Assembly: GCA_035934385.1 (NCBI GenBank)
Contig: DASYXY010000014.1
Location: 62,001-126,000 of the forward strand
Reading direction: 5' to 3'
Source of the DNA: CF-118 sp035934385
GTDB lineage: Bacteria > Chloroflexota > Dormibacteria > Dormibacterales > Dormibacteraceae
Length of the DNA: 64,000 bases
The number at the start of each line of letters is the position of its first letter. Positions within the stretch are counted from its first letter, which is position 1. Below the pieces are notes generated by a model, which searched no databases, was not told the origin of the DNA, and worked only from the letters and a program-made list of their open reading frames with translations. Position numbers and translations under genes: made by a program. This document shows positions 7,348 to 15,773 of the stretch, one piece after another.

Positions 7348-8251
7348 GCTCCTGGCGCATCGATCGCGCCCTGGCCTCGGTGACCTCGTTGAATCGAAGC
7401 TCATCACCCGGAGCCAGCTGCGCGGCCACCGGCAGGGAGGCCGAGACCGCGGTGGCCACCACGGCGTAACCGCCTGCGGTCTGATGGTCCGCCATCAACA
7501 TGATCGGCTGACCTGAGTTCGTCACCTGCAGAGCGCCTCCGGTAAGGCCGAACGAGAGGAGCTCGTCGCCCGCAAGAGCGAGCGGTGGACCTTCGAGCCG
7601 GTAGCCCATCCGGTCGGCCTGCGCGCTCACTTTGAAGGCCTCCCCGTACAGCGCCTTGCGCGAGATCGCGTCCAGCCGCTTGACGTGCGGTCCGGCGATG
7701 ACCGCGATGGAGTGATCGGAGTATTGAGGAACCAGCGACGCAGCCAGGTGCCGGCCCGCCACCATCGGTGCAGAGTGTTCGGAGGCGACGTGCAGCTCAT
7801 CGCCTGCCTTCAGCGCTCGACCCTGCATCCCGCCGCAACCGACCAGCAGGTACGTCGAGCGCGACCCGAGCCAGCGCTCGCCGTCGAAACCGCCGGACAC
7901 GGCGATGTAGGCGCGCATGCCCGACCGGCGGCCCGCGAACGTCAACCTGTTGCCGGGGGCCAGGAAGACGCCCGTCCACATGGGCGCTTCGCGGCCGTTC
8001 ACCTGGGGCCCGAGATCCGCGCCCGTGATCGCCACGAGGCATGAGCGCTGAGCCACCAGAGTCGGGCCGCTCAGCGTGCATTCGAGCGTGGCCTGGCCGC
8101 GGTCGTTGCCGGCAAGCAGGTTGGCGGCCGCGTGCGCGAAGCGGTCCATCGCGCCTCCGGGCGGCACGCCGCTGGCGATCGCGCCAGGGCGCCCAAGATC
8201 CTGGATGGTCGTCAACAATCCCGGCTCGACGACGCTGAAGACGGCCGTCAC
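7313..8251 (-). CDS. pxpC: 5-oxoprolinase subunit C (biotin-dependent carboxyltransferase-like family)
   Basis: PxpC/KipA-family protein of 312 residues. Family motifs in order are VVEPGLLTTIQDLGRPG, GVPPGGAMDRFAHAAANLL, ITGADLGPQVNG, GMRAYIAVSGGF, ADRMGYRLEG and QPIMLMADHQTAGGYAVVAT. With PxpA and PxpB it forms ATP-dependent 5-oxoprolinase. The ATG overlaps the pxpB stop by four bases, so the two are coupled. Confidence 0.92.
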   Translation of the reverse strand: MTAVFSVVEPGLLTTIQDLGRPGAIASGVPPGGAMDRFAHAAANLLAGNDRGQATLECTLSGPTLVAQRSCLVAITGADLGPQVNGREAPMWTGVFLAPGNRLTFAGRRSGMRAYIAVSGGFDGERWLGSRSTYLLVGCGGMQGRALKAGDELHVASEHSAPMVAGRHLAASLVPQYSDHSIAVIAGPHVKRLDAISRKALYGEAFKVSAQADRMGYRLEGPPLALAGDELLSFGLTGGALQVTNSGQPIMLMADHQTAGGYAVVATAVSASLPVAAQLAPGDELRFNEVTEARARSMRQELSSALASLASP

Positions 8252-8898
8252 GCCGCGAAGAACTTCACACGGTCGCCCGTGCGGAACAGGCAGGGCGGAT
8301 CGGAGTCGGGCAGGAAGAGCTTCACCGAGGTGCGCCCGATCAGGTGCCAGCCGCCCGGCGTGGGCAGCGGATAAATCCCGGTCTGGCGGCCGGCGATCGC
8401 GACCGACCCTGCCGGCACCTGCATGCGCGGCACTTTCCGGCGGGGAAGGTAGAGCTCCTCGGGCAGCGGGCCGAGGTACGCCCAGCCTGGGACGAACCCG
8501 ACGAGGAACACCCGGTAGATGGGCCGCGTGTGCGCGGCTATGAGCTGTTCGCGCGAAAGGTTGAGCGAACGCGTCACGTCCTCGAAGTCCTCGCCGTCGT
8601 AGACCACCGGGATCCGATGCAGCCGGCCCGGAACCTCGACTTTCGGACGCTTCGCGGCCAATCGCTTGAGCGCCGCGCCGAGCGATGCGACCGTCGCTTG
8701 CTCAGGGTCGAAGTGCACCGTCACGCTCGCGTACCCCGCGACGACCTGCCTTACGTCACGTCGCTTCCGGAGCGCCGCGGCGAGCGCGATGGCCCGCGTG
8801 TTCAGCGCTGTGTCGAGGCGCGACCCAAGCTCCGCGAGGAGCGCCGTGTCACCGAGCGGGCTGATTCGAATCCTGCGGGCTGAGCTCGGCGGTGGCAT
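8248..8898 (-). CDS. pxpB: 5-oxoprolinase subunit B (KipI family)
   Basis: A 216-residue PxpB/KipI-type protein. It has ISPLGDTALLAELG at the N-terminus, IPVVYDGEDFEDV, FLVGFVPGWAYLG, then VPAGSVAIAGRQTGIYPLPT and GGWHLIGRT, the full run of family motifs. It partners with PxpC (next gene) and with the separately encoded PxpA. The ATG at 8898 lies inside the 3' end of the upstream membrane-protein gene (50-base overlap). Confidence 0.92.
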   Translation of the reverse strand: MPPPSSARRIRISPLGDTALLAELGSRLDTALNTRAIALAAALRKRRDVRQVVAGYASVTVHFDPEQATVASLGAALKRLAAKRPKVEVPGRLHRIPVVYDGEDFEDVTRSLNLSREQLIAAHTRPIYRVFLVGFVPGWAYLGPLPEELYLPRRKVPRMQVPAGSVAIAGRQTGIYPLPTPGGWHLIGRTSVKLFLPDSDPPCLFRTGDRVKFFAA

Positions 8899-9490
8899 GG
8901 GCGCTCACAAGGATGGCGTAGAACACGCCGGGAACAAAGCCCACGCAGAACAGCGCTGCGCAGGCGAGGCCGATTGCCCAGGCGGTGACGATCGCGGCGA
9001 CGGTCACGTTCCACGCGGCGAAGTCACGCCGTACGCCGCGGAGCGAAGACGCGAAATCGAACAGGTCGCGCGCGCGGCGAGTCGCTGCGTATCGCGCCGT
9101 CGCGTGCGGCATCAGCAGCAGCACGACGACGCCCCAGGGCAGCGCGAGGATCAATGCGGTCGCGGTGAACGACTCGACGTCGAGCAGCGTCCCTGCCGAG
9201 TGCCAGAGCGCGGCGATGTGCAGGGCCGGCGACAGCACCCTCCCCGCCAGGACAAACGGCGCCGTCAGCAGCAGCACCGCGAGCGTCAACCACTGGCCGC
9301 CCGGATAGACGCGCCAGGCGGGCGGGCCATCAGTCGGATGCTCATGAGCCTCGCTGACCGCCGCCAGCGCGTAGCCCAGGACAAAGACGAAGGTCAGCGG
9401 CAGAAAAAGAATCGCGAGCAGGCCGAGGAGCCACGGCTGCCGCCAGCGGCCGCGAAACGGCCAGCTGAACGAGTCCGCGATCCGGTTCAG
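8849..9490 (-). CDS. DUF4013-type membrane protein with probable CTG start
   Basis: From the CTG at 9490 the frame reads NRIADSFSWPFRGRWRQPW, then a hydrophobic segment FLPLTFVFVLGYAL, then further membrane segments to the stop at 8849, about 213 residues. The N-terminus matches the opening of DUF4013 proteins. A strong ribosome site, GAGAGGAGG, sits six bases before the CTG, and an in-frame TGA just upstream excludes a longer frame. The next canonical start is a TTG at 9289, which would delete the conserved first segment. CTG initiation is therefore the best reading. Function unknown. Confidence 0.68.
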   Translation of the reverse strand: MNRIADSFSWPFRGRWRQPWLLGLLAILFLPLTFVFVLGYALAAVSEAHEHPTDGPPAWRVYPGGQWLTLAVLLLTAPFVLAGRVLSPALHIAALWHSAGTLLDVESFTATALILALPWGVVVLLLMPHATARYAATRRARDLFDFASSLRGVRRDFAAWNVTVAAIVTAWAIGLACAALFCVGFVPGVFYAILVSAHATAELSPQDSNQPAR

Positions 9491-9503
9491 GCCGTTCCTC
9501 CTC

Positions 9504-10079
9504 TCAGCGCTTCAGACGCACCTCGAAGCCGTCGCGCGACTGGCGCACCTCCACGTCGCCCGCTCGCATGCGGACACCCGCGCCCTCACGCCGCACGACC
9601 ACCGAGCCGTCGAAAACCAGCTCGTCGAACTGCTCGCGGTTCTTGCCCGCCATGCGAACGATCACCCCGCCCGGGCTCGTCCACACGCCCAGGCCCGAGG
9701 ACCTGAACCCGCCCGTCACGAGCTCACCGACTCGCTCCGGCACCGCCGGCGGTGCAGGCACGACGTGAAGCGCCGGCCTGCGCGGCGCCTGGGCCGCGGT
9801 TGCTTTCTCGCCAGGTCTAGCCGGCGGCTTGCGCGCTCGCGCCTGCTCGAGTGACAGGCGCAGCAGCTCCGATCCCTCCTCCTGCTCAAAGAACGCCGAT
9901 GAGATGCGGCTCTGGTCGCGCGACCTTCTTATGCAGTTCGCGCAGTCGGCAGGCATCTCGGAGGCCTGGAAGAAGCCGTCAGCGAGAACCCGCCCGCATA
10001 GCGTCGTGACCGGACCCTTCCGCGGAACTCGTGGCGTGAGGTGAATTCGCCCGCCGGTCTTTGCCTGCACCGATTCCAT
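9504..10079 (-). CDS. Hypothetical protein with cysteine cluster and basic linker
   Basis: 191 residues from the ATG at 10079. The first 50 residues contain HLTPRVPRKGPVTTLCGR and ADCANCIRR, a possible one-plus-two cysteine metal site. A proline/alanine-rich linker follows, then a C-terminal region of short amphipathic strands (GGVIVRMAGKNREQFDELVF). I recognise no family. About 100 bases of its 5' end overlap the end of glpD in a different frame. It lies 13 bases upstream of the CTG-started membrane gene. Confidence 0.5.
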   Translation of the reverse strand: MESVQAKTGGRIHLTPRVPRKGPVTTLCGRVLADGFFQASEMPADCANCIRRSRDQSRISSAFFEQEEGSELLRLSLEQARARKPPARPGEKATAAQAPRRPALHVVPAPPAVPERVGELVTGGFRSSGLGVWTSPGGVIVRMAGKNREQFDELVFDGSVVVRREGAGVRMRAGDVEVRQSRDGFEVRLKR

Positions 10080-11577
10080 CCGCACCACGGCCTGTCGAGT
10101 ATGCGATGGCGGCCAGCCTCGCCGCGATCCGCTCATCGAGCAGCCCGCGGACGGAGAGCGTCGTGCGCCGGCGCGCGATGTCGTCAGCCGTGAGGGCCCA
10201 CTCGGACTCGACCGCGTACGCGGCCTGGGCCCAAACGTCCGGACCATCCGGGTGGATCCGCGCCAGCCCGTCAGGCATCGTGGCCGCGAGGTCCAGCACT
10301 CTGCCGGCCTCGTCTCCGTACAGGCGCTCGAGGTGATCGGTCACGTCGGCGTGAAGGCCGGCCGCCTTGACGCGCGGGCTCCAGCCGGTGCCGGGCAGCC
10401 GGCTCGAATCGGGCACCAGCAGCGACAGCCGGTCGTCGCCGACGCGGCTCAGCGCGTGCAGGGCGATCAGCCGGTGCGTCGTGAGCTTGCCGCCCGCCAC
10501 CGAGATGAGACCGAACCGGCTCACGTCAACCACGTGCTCGCGCCGAGCGTCGGCGACATCGCAGTCCCCGTCAGGCAGGGCGCGGAGGCCGGCGATCTCG
10601 AACTTCACACGGTCTGGCGCCAGCAGCTCGCGCGGCAGGAAACCGGACGCCTCCTCGAGCACGCTGCGCGCGTCCGACTCGGTCACGTCGACGCGAGAGG
10701 GATCGCCTGTGTACAGCGTGTCGGTTGTGCCGAGCATCAGCATCCCCTGCCAGGGAATGCCGAGCGAAACGCGGCCGTCGCCCAGCGGCAGAGCCACGCC
10801 GGCCCTCCACTCTTCCTCCAGCGGCAGCAGGAGGTGGATGCCCTTGCTCAGCCGCACGAGTGGCGCCGCGGCCGGGTCGTCGAGGCGGCGCACGTGGTCC
10901 ACCCAGGGGCCGGCGGCATTGATGACGTGCCGTGCGTGAATCTCGATGCTGCCGGCGCCGTGCGCTTCGATCGCCACCGCGCCGCCACGGTTGTGGCGCA
11001 GCTCGAGGCCGGTCACCCGAGCGTGGTTGAGCACGCGCGCCCCCGACCTCGCCGCCGCCTTCACGGTCGCGAGCACGAGTCGCGAGTCGATGGTCTCGGC
11101 CTCCTCGAACATGCCGCACATCTGCAGGCCATCCGAGCGCAGCGCGGGAACGAAGCCGCGGGCGGTGGTCGGGCTGACCAGGGCCGCGCGCCCGCCGCGA
11201 CCGGCGAGCGACTTGTACAGGAGGATGCCGGCCGCGATCGTGCCCGGTCCCTTGGCCGCTCCGCGATACGCCGGTAGGAGGAAGGGCAGCGGCCGCACCA
11301 GGTTGGGCGCTACCGATTCGAGCAGCACCGCGCGCTCGCGCTGAGACTGCCGAACGAGCGAGATGTCGCCCATCGGGAGATAGCGAAACCCTCCGTGCAC
11401 GAGCTTCGAGGACGCGCTCGACGTGGCCCCGCCGAAATCGCCGGCGTCGACGAGCGCCACCGAGAAGCCGCGACGCGCTGCTTCGAAGGCGATGCGTGCC
11501 CCGACGATTCCGCCGCCTATCACGAGCAGCTCGACGGGATCGTGGCCCAGTCGTTCCAGAGCCTCAGGCCGCCGCAT
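9979..11577 (-). CDS. glpD: Glycerol-3-phosphate dehydrogenase (FAD)
   Basis: FAD-dependent GlpD oxidises sn-glycerol-3-phosphate to dihydroxyacetone phosphate, passing electrons to quinone at the membrane. The Rossmann FAD motif is LVIGGGIVGARIAFEAARRG, followed by GGATSSASSKLVHGGFRYL. HVINAAGPWVDHVRRL, GTTDTLYTGDPSRVDVTESD and SVAGGKLTTHR are further GlpD hallmarks. The C-terminal domain ends with SEWALTADDIARRRTTLS. The last 35 residues or so (after IAYSTGRGADG) are not typical and overlap the next gene in another frame. No glpK or glpF is seen nearby. Confidence 0.92.
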   Translation of the reverse strand: MRRPEALERLGHDPVELLVIGGGIVGARIAFEAARRGFSVALVDAGDFGGATSSASSKLVHGGFRYLPMGDISLVRQSQRERAVLLESVAPNLVRPLPFLLPAYRGAAKGPGTIAAGILLYKSLAGRGGRAALVSPTTARGFVPALRSDGLQMCGMFEEAETIDSRLVLATVKAAARSGARVLNHARVTGLELRHNRGGAVAIEAHGAGSIEIHARHVINAAGPWVDHVRRLDDPAAAPLVRLSKGIHLLLPLEEEWRAGVALPLGDGRVSLGIPWQGMLMLGTTDTLYTGDPSRVDVTESDARSVLEEASGFLPRELLAPDRVKFEIAGLRALPDGDCDVADARREHVVDVSRFGLISVAGGKLTTHRLIALHALSRVGDDRLSLLVPDSSRLPGTGWSPRVKAAGLHADVTDHLERLYGDEAGRVLDLAATMPDGLARIHPDGPDVWAQAAYAVESEWALTADDIARRRTTLSVRGLLDERIAARLAAIAYSTGRGADGIGAGKDRRANSPHATSSAEGSGHDAMRAGSR

Positions 11578-12817
11578 GCGCGTAGACCTCCGACGCGACC
11601 GCGTTCGCGATTCTCTCGAGCGAGCCGTTTGGCAGGTCCGGGTACGCAGGCAGGAATACGAGCCGCGACATCGCTTCGCGCGCGAGCACGGGCTCGAGGT
11701 CCGGCCTGTCCGCGGGCGCAGCGATGGCGCTGACGCTGCTCGCCTTGCGGGCGGCGTCGAATCCCGCCGCCCGAACCGCCCTGACGAGACGCTCGGGGTC
11801 CGGCGCGGAAACCGGAAACAGCCAGTGCGTGTGATCGAGAGCGCGGCCGCCTATGTGCATGCCGGGCGGCAGCATCGCGGCGAGCCGTTCCCCGGAGAGC
11901 GCCCGAGCGTCCAGGCGCGCGTAGTCGAAGTCCTGCAACCGGTGCTGAAGCAGTCTCAGCAGCGGCGCTCCCGGTCGCCGCTCGAGCCTGCGCACGAGCT
12001 GTTCGGTGTCGCCGGCTGGGAACGCGCGCACCGCGGAGTTGACGGTGCGGTCGAACTCCTCGCCGGCCGCAGAAGCCAGCAGCGCGTAAGGAGCGGGGCG
12101 CGTCAGCCCGATGAACGCCGACGTCTGCATGAGGCGCTTGAGGTGCGACGACCGGCGCTGCGGAGGCCAGGCGGCCTGGATGTCCCGCATTCGCTGCAGC
12201 AGCGACGCGTTCCTGACCGTGAAGAGAGCACCTCCGAGCGCCGTCGCCGTCTTGAGCATTCCGAAGCTGAACATCGAGACGTCGGCAAGCGGGTTGCCCG
12301 TGTCGAGCGGCCCGCGGAAGGCCTGCGCGCAATCCTCGACCAGGAGCACGCCGCGGCTCTCGCACATCTCCCACGCCAGGTCGAGGTCGACAAGACCGCC
12401 GAACAGGTGGGCTACGACGAGGATCCGCGTGCGGGGGGTCAACGCCCGCGTTAGTGCATCGGGGCGAGGCGCGAGCGTGCCCCGGTCGAGGTCGACGGGC
12501 ACCGGCACCAATCCGTGATGCGATGCGAGTCGCGGCATGTCGGGGTGGGTGACGGCCGAGAACATGACCTCGCTCCCCCCTGGCAGCTGCAGCGCCTCGA
12601 GCAGGAGGTGGAATCCGCTGCGAACCGAATAGGTTGCGAGGGCCTGGCCGCTCGGCGACCAAAGACGCTCGAGGTCAGCGGCTGCCCGCTCTGGGTGTGT
12701 GGCGGTCATCGCGGCCAGTCCGGCCGCGAGATCCGTTGGCTCGATGTCGAGCCGGTGCCGTGCGTAAAGGCGCTTGCGCGCAGCCGGCGCGACCAGGAGG
12801 CGACTTATTGAATGCAT
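11564..12817 (-). CDS. DegT/DnrJ/EryC1/StrS-family PLP aminotransferase-like protein
   Basis: A 417-residue fold-type I PLP protein. ATYSVRSGFHLLLEAL at residues 61-76 is the usual substrate/PLP-entry motif, VEDCAQAFRGP contains the cofactor Asp, and MFSFGMLKTATALGGALFT contains the Schiff-base lysine. The family makes amino sugars or related compounds, often for cell-surface glycans. No sugar-nucleotide genes lie nearby, so the substrate is open. Its 3' end overlaps glpD by 14 bases. Confidence 0.82.
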   Translation of the reverse strand: MHSISRLLVAPAARKRLYARHRLDIEPTDLAAGLAAMTATHPERAAADLERLWSPSGQALATYSVRSGFHLLLEALQLPGGSEVMFSAVTHPDMPRLASHHGLVPVPVDLDRGTLAPRPDALTRALTPRTRILVVAHLFGGLVDLDLAWEMCESRGVLLVEDCAQAFRGPLDTGNPLADVSMFSFGMLKTATALGGALFTVRNASLLQRMRDIQAAWPPQRRSSHLKRLMQTSAFIGLTRPAPYALLASAAGEEFDRTVNSAVRAFPAGDTEQLVRRLERRPGAPLLRLLQHRLQDFDYARLDARALSGERLAAMLPPGMHIGGRALDHTHWLFPVSAPDPERLVRAVRAAGFDAARKASSVSAIAAPADRPDLEPVLAREAMSRLVFLPAYPDLPNGSLERIANAVASEVYAHAAA

Positions 12818-12879
12818 GAGCGCCAGCCTCCGCCGGGGCCGGTATCAGAGTCAGTTCCGTTCGGGTTTCAATTTGAGTC

Positions 12880-13743
12880 TCAGGCGTTCGAGCCGCGGCG
12901 AGCCTCGATCAGCTTCCTCACGATGGGGCTAGGTTCAGCCGGCTGCCACGCGCGGTAGGCGTCGCGCAACGGAACCGGCCACTCCAGGTCGAAGTCGACT
13001 CGCGTCCCGAACGAGGGAGCGCCCGCGAGCACGCGCAGGCCCAGCTCCAAGACATTCCGCTGCATGCCCTTGTCGCCAGGCATGCCGAAGGCGTGACCGA
13101 ACGGGAACTCGACGCCCACGATGCGCGGTGCCCGACGTTCCTCGGCCACCGCGGGCATCATCGTGACCACCGCGGTCGGGATCCCGGCCCTCTCGATCCA
13201 GCGTGCCAGCACGGGCACGTTCGAGCAGCAGTCGGGTCAAGCCGGCGCCAGGATCAGACCGTCGGCCTTCTCGTCCCGGAGGGCAGCGATGATCTCGGGT
13301 GCGGTCCTTTCGCGCCAGTCGTGGAGATGCCGGTCCTGGTAGCCCATGACCGCGAAGTGGGTCTCGGCCGCCGCCCCGATGAGACCCTCGGCCGCCAGCT
13401 GGGCCAGCAGATGGCTCGGCAGAGCAACCTCGGGGTCGGCCTGGATGTCGGCGCTGTTGATGTGCAGGTGCGCGACGCCGATGTCGTCTGCACCTGCGCG
13501 TGCCGGAATCGGGCGCCAGGTCGGGTCGCCCCACTCGGGATGGGTTTGCTCGCGCTCGACGTCGAAGGGTTGCTGGTCCTTGCGCAGGAAGACTCCCGCC
13601 GACGTGAGGAGGGCGATCCTCGCCTCGCCCAGGCGTTTTTCGAAGGGGGCCCACACCGGCTCGCCCTCGCCCCGGAAGGGCCCTCGGCCCTCGTAATAAG
13701 GGCGAAAGCTGCGCGGTAGGAAGCGGTAGCTGTCGACGATCAA
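12880..13743 (-). CDS. Glycine/betaine/sarcosine-reductase selenoprotein B-like protein with in-frame UGA
   Basis: The frame opens at ATG 13743 and runs 168 codons to a TGA at 13239-13237. It continues in the same frame to a real stop at 12880, giving 287 residues if the UGA is selenocysteine. The region around it is DGLILAPA-U-PDCCSNVPVLARWIERAGIPT, with a UxxC redox motif at the position of the UxxC/CxxC site of the selenoprotein B (GrdB/PrdB-like) family. Downstream VVTMMPAVAEER and FPFGHAFGMPGDKGMQRNVL are also family-like. A hairpin at 13202-13219 lies at SECIS distance. The start overlaps the upstream hydrolase stop (ATGA). No other reductase subunits are nearby, so this is likely one of the stand-alone homologues with an unknown substrate rather than an amino-acid-fermenting reductase. 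Confidence 0.82.
13202..13219 (-). promoter_or_regulatory. Candidate bacterial SECIS hairpin in the selenoprotein-B-like gene
   Basis: On the minus strand CGTGCC-CGTGCT-GGCACG makes a perfect six-pair stem with a six-base loop whose second base is G. The stem begins 17 bases and the loop 23 bases after the UGA, within the normal bacterial SECIS window. Identified by eye only. Confidence 0.5.
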
Positions 13744-14525
13744 AGCGAGACGAGGAACTCTTCGATCGCTTTGTTCACCGGCTCCGGATGAGTGATGTTG
13801 CTCGAGTGGCCGGCGCCTTCAACGCGCACCAGGTCCCTGCACCCGCTGAGGCTCGCGCACAGCTTCTCCGCCATGGAGATGTCGATGGCTACGTCATCGG
13901 TGCCGTGGATGACGAGTGCCGGCGCCCGGATCTCGCCCATGCGGTCGGTGATGTCGTCACGATCGATCAACGTCCGGTAGATGTATGTGAGCTTCGCGGG
14001 GTCGAGATTCCTCCATTTCGCGATCCATTCCGCGGACTCAGGGCGCTTGTTGCCGACGATGATCGCGGCCACCATCTCGAGCAGCTGCTCGCTTGGTCCT
14101 GACGACGTCCACACGTCGTGCATCACGTCGTACTGCTCCACCTTGTCCGGATCCTCACGTCCGGGCTGCGTGTCGATCAGCACCAGTCCGGCTGTCCGGT
14201 CCGGGTAGCGCAGCGCGAAACGAAGCGCGATCATTCCGCCCTGGCTCATGCCACCGACTACCGCGCGATTCACGCCCAGGTGGTCGAGCAGGGCCGCGAG
14301 GTCGTCGGCCGAGTCCCAGTAGGTGAAGGCTTCGTCTGTCGACACGGTGCTGCCGTGGCCGCGCTGGTCCCACGTGATGACGCGGTGTCGCGGACGAAGG
14401 TGCCGCAACTGCGCGTCGAACATCGAGCTGTCCTGCAGGAATCCGTGGCTCAGCACCAACGCGAGCCCCGCGCCGCCGCTGTCCTCGTAATGGATGCGCT
14501 GGCCGCGCACGGTCACGATCGGCAC
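13740..14525 (-). CDS. Alpha/beta-fold hydrolase
   Basis: A 261-residue hydrolase. The oxyanion region is LSHGFLQDSSMFDAQ, the nucleophile elbow is GGMSQGGM (Ser), the acid lies in VIHGTDDVAID and the catalytic His in VEGAGHSSNITHP. This is a complete triad of the 3-oxoadipate-enol-lactonase/haloperoxidase-like group; the substrate is unknown. Its stop overlaps the start of the UGA-containing gene, so both are probably made from one message. Confidence 0.82.
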   Translation of the reverse strand: MPIVTVRGQRIHYEDSGGAGLALVLSHGFLQDSSMFDAQLRHLRPRHRVITWDQRGHGSTVSTDEAFTYWDSADDLAALLDHLGVNRAVVGGMSQGGMIALRFALRYPDRTAGLVLIDTQPGREDPDKVEQYDVMHDVWTSSGPSEQLLEMVAAIIVGNKRPESAEWIAKWRNLDPAKLTYIYRTLIDRDDITDRMGEIRAPALVIHGTDDVAIDISMAEKLCASLSGCRDLVRVEGAGHSSNITHPEPVNKAIEEFLVSL

Positions 14526-14572
14526 GCCGGCAGCCTACTCCGTTCCCGGCGGGCATTAGCCTTTGTCCGAGG

Positions 14573-15772
14573 ATGACGGCGAAGAACAGCAGGGCGAAGC
14601 TCGAGCAGGCGGCCGCCCTCATGCCCAAGCACGGTCTTGACTGCTGGATCGTTTCCTTTGCCCGCGAGACGGGCAACCGGCCGGAGCCGCTCGAGTACCT
14701 GATCGGTTCCGCCGTTACCTGGCCCAGCGCGTTCCTGCTGCACCGCGACGGTCGCACCGTCGCGATCGTGGGCAGCGGCGATGTCGGCCAGATCCAGGGC
14801 GCCGGCATCTGGGGTGACGTGCGCGGTTATGTTGCGTCGCCGCGGCAGGAGCTCGTCAAGCTGCTCGACGAATGGCATCCGGAGAAGATCGGGGTCACTT
14901 GGAGCGAGGACGACGACACGTCAGACGGGATCACGTACGGCATGTTCCGAATGCTGCTGTCGATGCTCGAAGGCACTCCCCACGCGGAGCGGTTGGTCGG
15001 CGCGGGCAGACTGGCCGGCGAGGTGCGCGGGCGCAAGCTGCCTGACGAGGTGGAGGCGATCCACTCGGCGATCGCTGCCACCGAGGACCTGTTCCAGCGA
15101 ATCGAGGCCATCCTGCGTCCGGGCATCACGGAGAAGCAGGTGCAGGAACAGGTTCATCGCTGGGTTCGCGACGCCGGCCTCGGCTTCTCGTGGGAGGAGG
15201 GCATGAACCCCATCGTCGACTTCGGGCCGCTGCGAGCGCCGATGGGCCACACCATCCCCGGAGACACCCCGCTCGCGCCCGGTCACCTCATCCACGTCGA
15301 CATGGGGCTGCGCCGCAACGGTTACGCCTCCGACCTCCAACGCACGTGGTACTGGCTGCGTGAAGGCGAGACCGAGGCGCCCGATGCCGTGCGCAAAGCA
15401 TTCGCGGCCACGCGCGCAGCGCTCGACGCCGGCATGGCGGCGCTGCGGCCGGGCCATGCCGGGCACCAGGTGGACGCCGCCTCGCGGGCTTCAGTGATCC
15501 AGGGCGGATTCCCGGAGCCGCAGTTCGCCTTCGGACACCCGGTCGGCCAGGTCGCCCACGACGGCGGTGCGACCCTCGGCCCCCGATGGGAGCGTTACGG
15601 CAAGAGCCCCGACGTGCTGATCGGGCCGGACAACGTGTTCGCGGTCGAGATGGATCTGGAAGTCCCGGGCTACGGCATGGTCGGCCTCGAGGAGGAGGCG
15701 CTCGTCGCCGAGAACGGCGCGCAGTACCTGTCCAACCCACAGCGCGAGCTGTGGCTACTGCCGCGCCGCTGA
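14573..15772 (+). CDS. M24-family metallopeptidase (Xaa-Pro aminopeptidase type)
   Basis: 399 residues with a creatinase-like N-terminal domain (to about residue 165) and a pita-bread catalytic domain. All five metal ligands can be placed: Asp in HVDMGLR, Asp in ASDLQRTWYW, His in FAFGHPVGQ, Glu in FAVEMDLEV and Glu in VGLEEEALV. It should remove N-terminal residues ahead of proline or cleave a related small substrate. The start is the ATG at 14573, 47 bases from the divergent hydrolase gene. Confidence 0.88.
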   Translation: MTAKNSRAKLEQAAALMPKHGLDCWIVSFARETGNRPEPLEYLIGSAVTWPSAFLLHRDGRTVAIVGSGDVGQIQGAGIWGDVRGYVASPRQELVKLLDEWHPEKIGVTWSEDDDTSDGITYGMFRMLLSMLEGTPHAERLVGAGRLAGEVRGRKLPDEVEAIHSAIAATEDLFQRIEAILRPGITEKQVQEQVHRWVRDAGLGFSWEEGMNPIVDFGPLRAPMGHTIPGDTPLAPGHLIHVDMGLRRNGYASDLQRTWYWLREGETEAPDAVRKAFAATRAALDAGMAALRPGHAGHQVDAASRASVIQGGFPEPQFAFGHPVGQVAHDGGATLGPRWERYGKSPDVLIGPDNVFAVEMDLEVPGYGMVGLEEEALVAENGAQYLSNPQRELWLLPRR

Positions 15773-15773
15773 C

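Noticed and set aside
13237..13239. Two separate short genes either side of the UGA at 13237
   Set aside because: The downstream piece begins mid-domain, is in the same frame and has no ribosome site; the combined protein matches one family over its full length.
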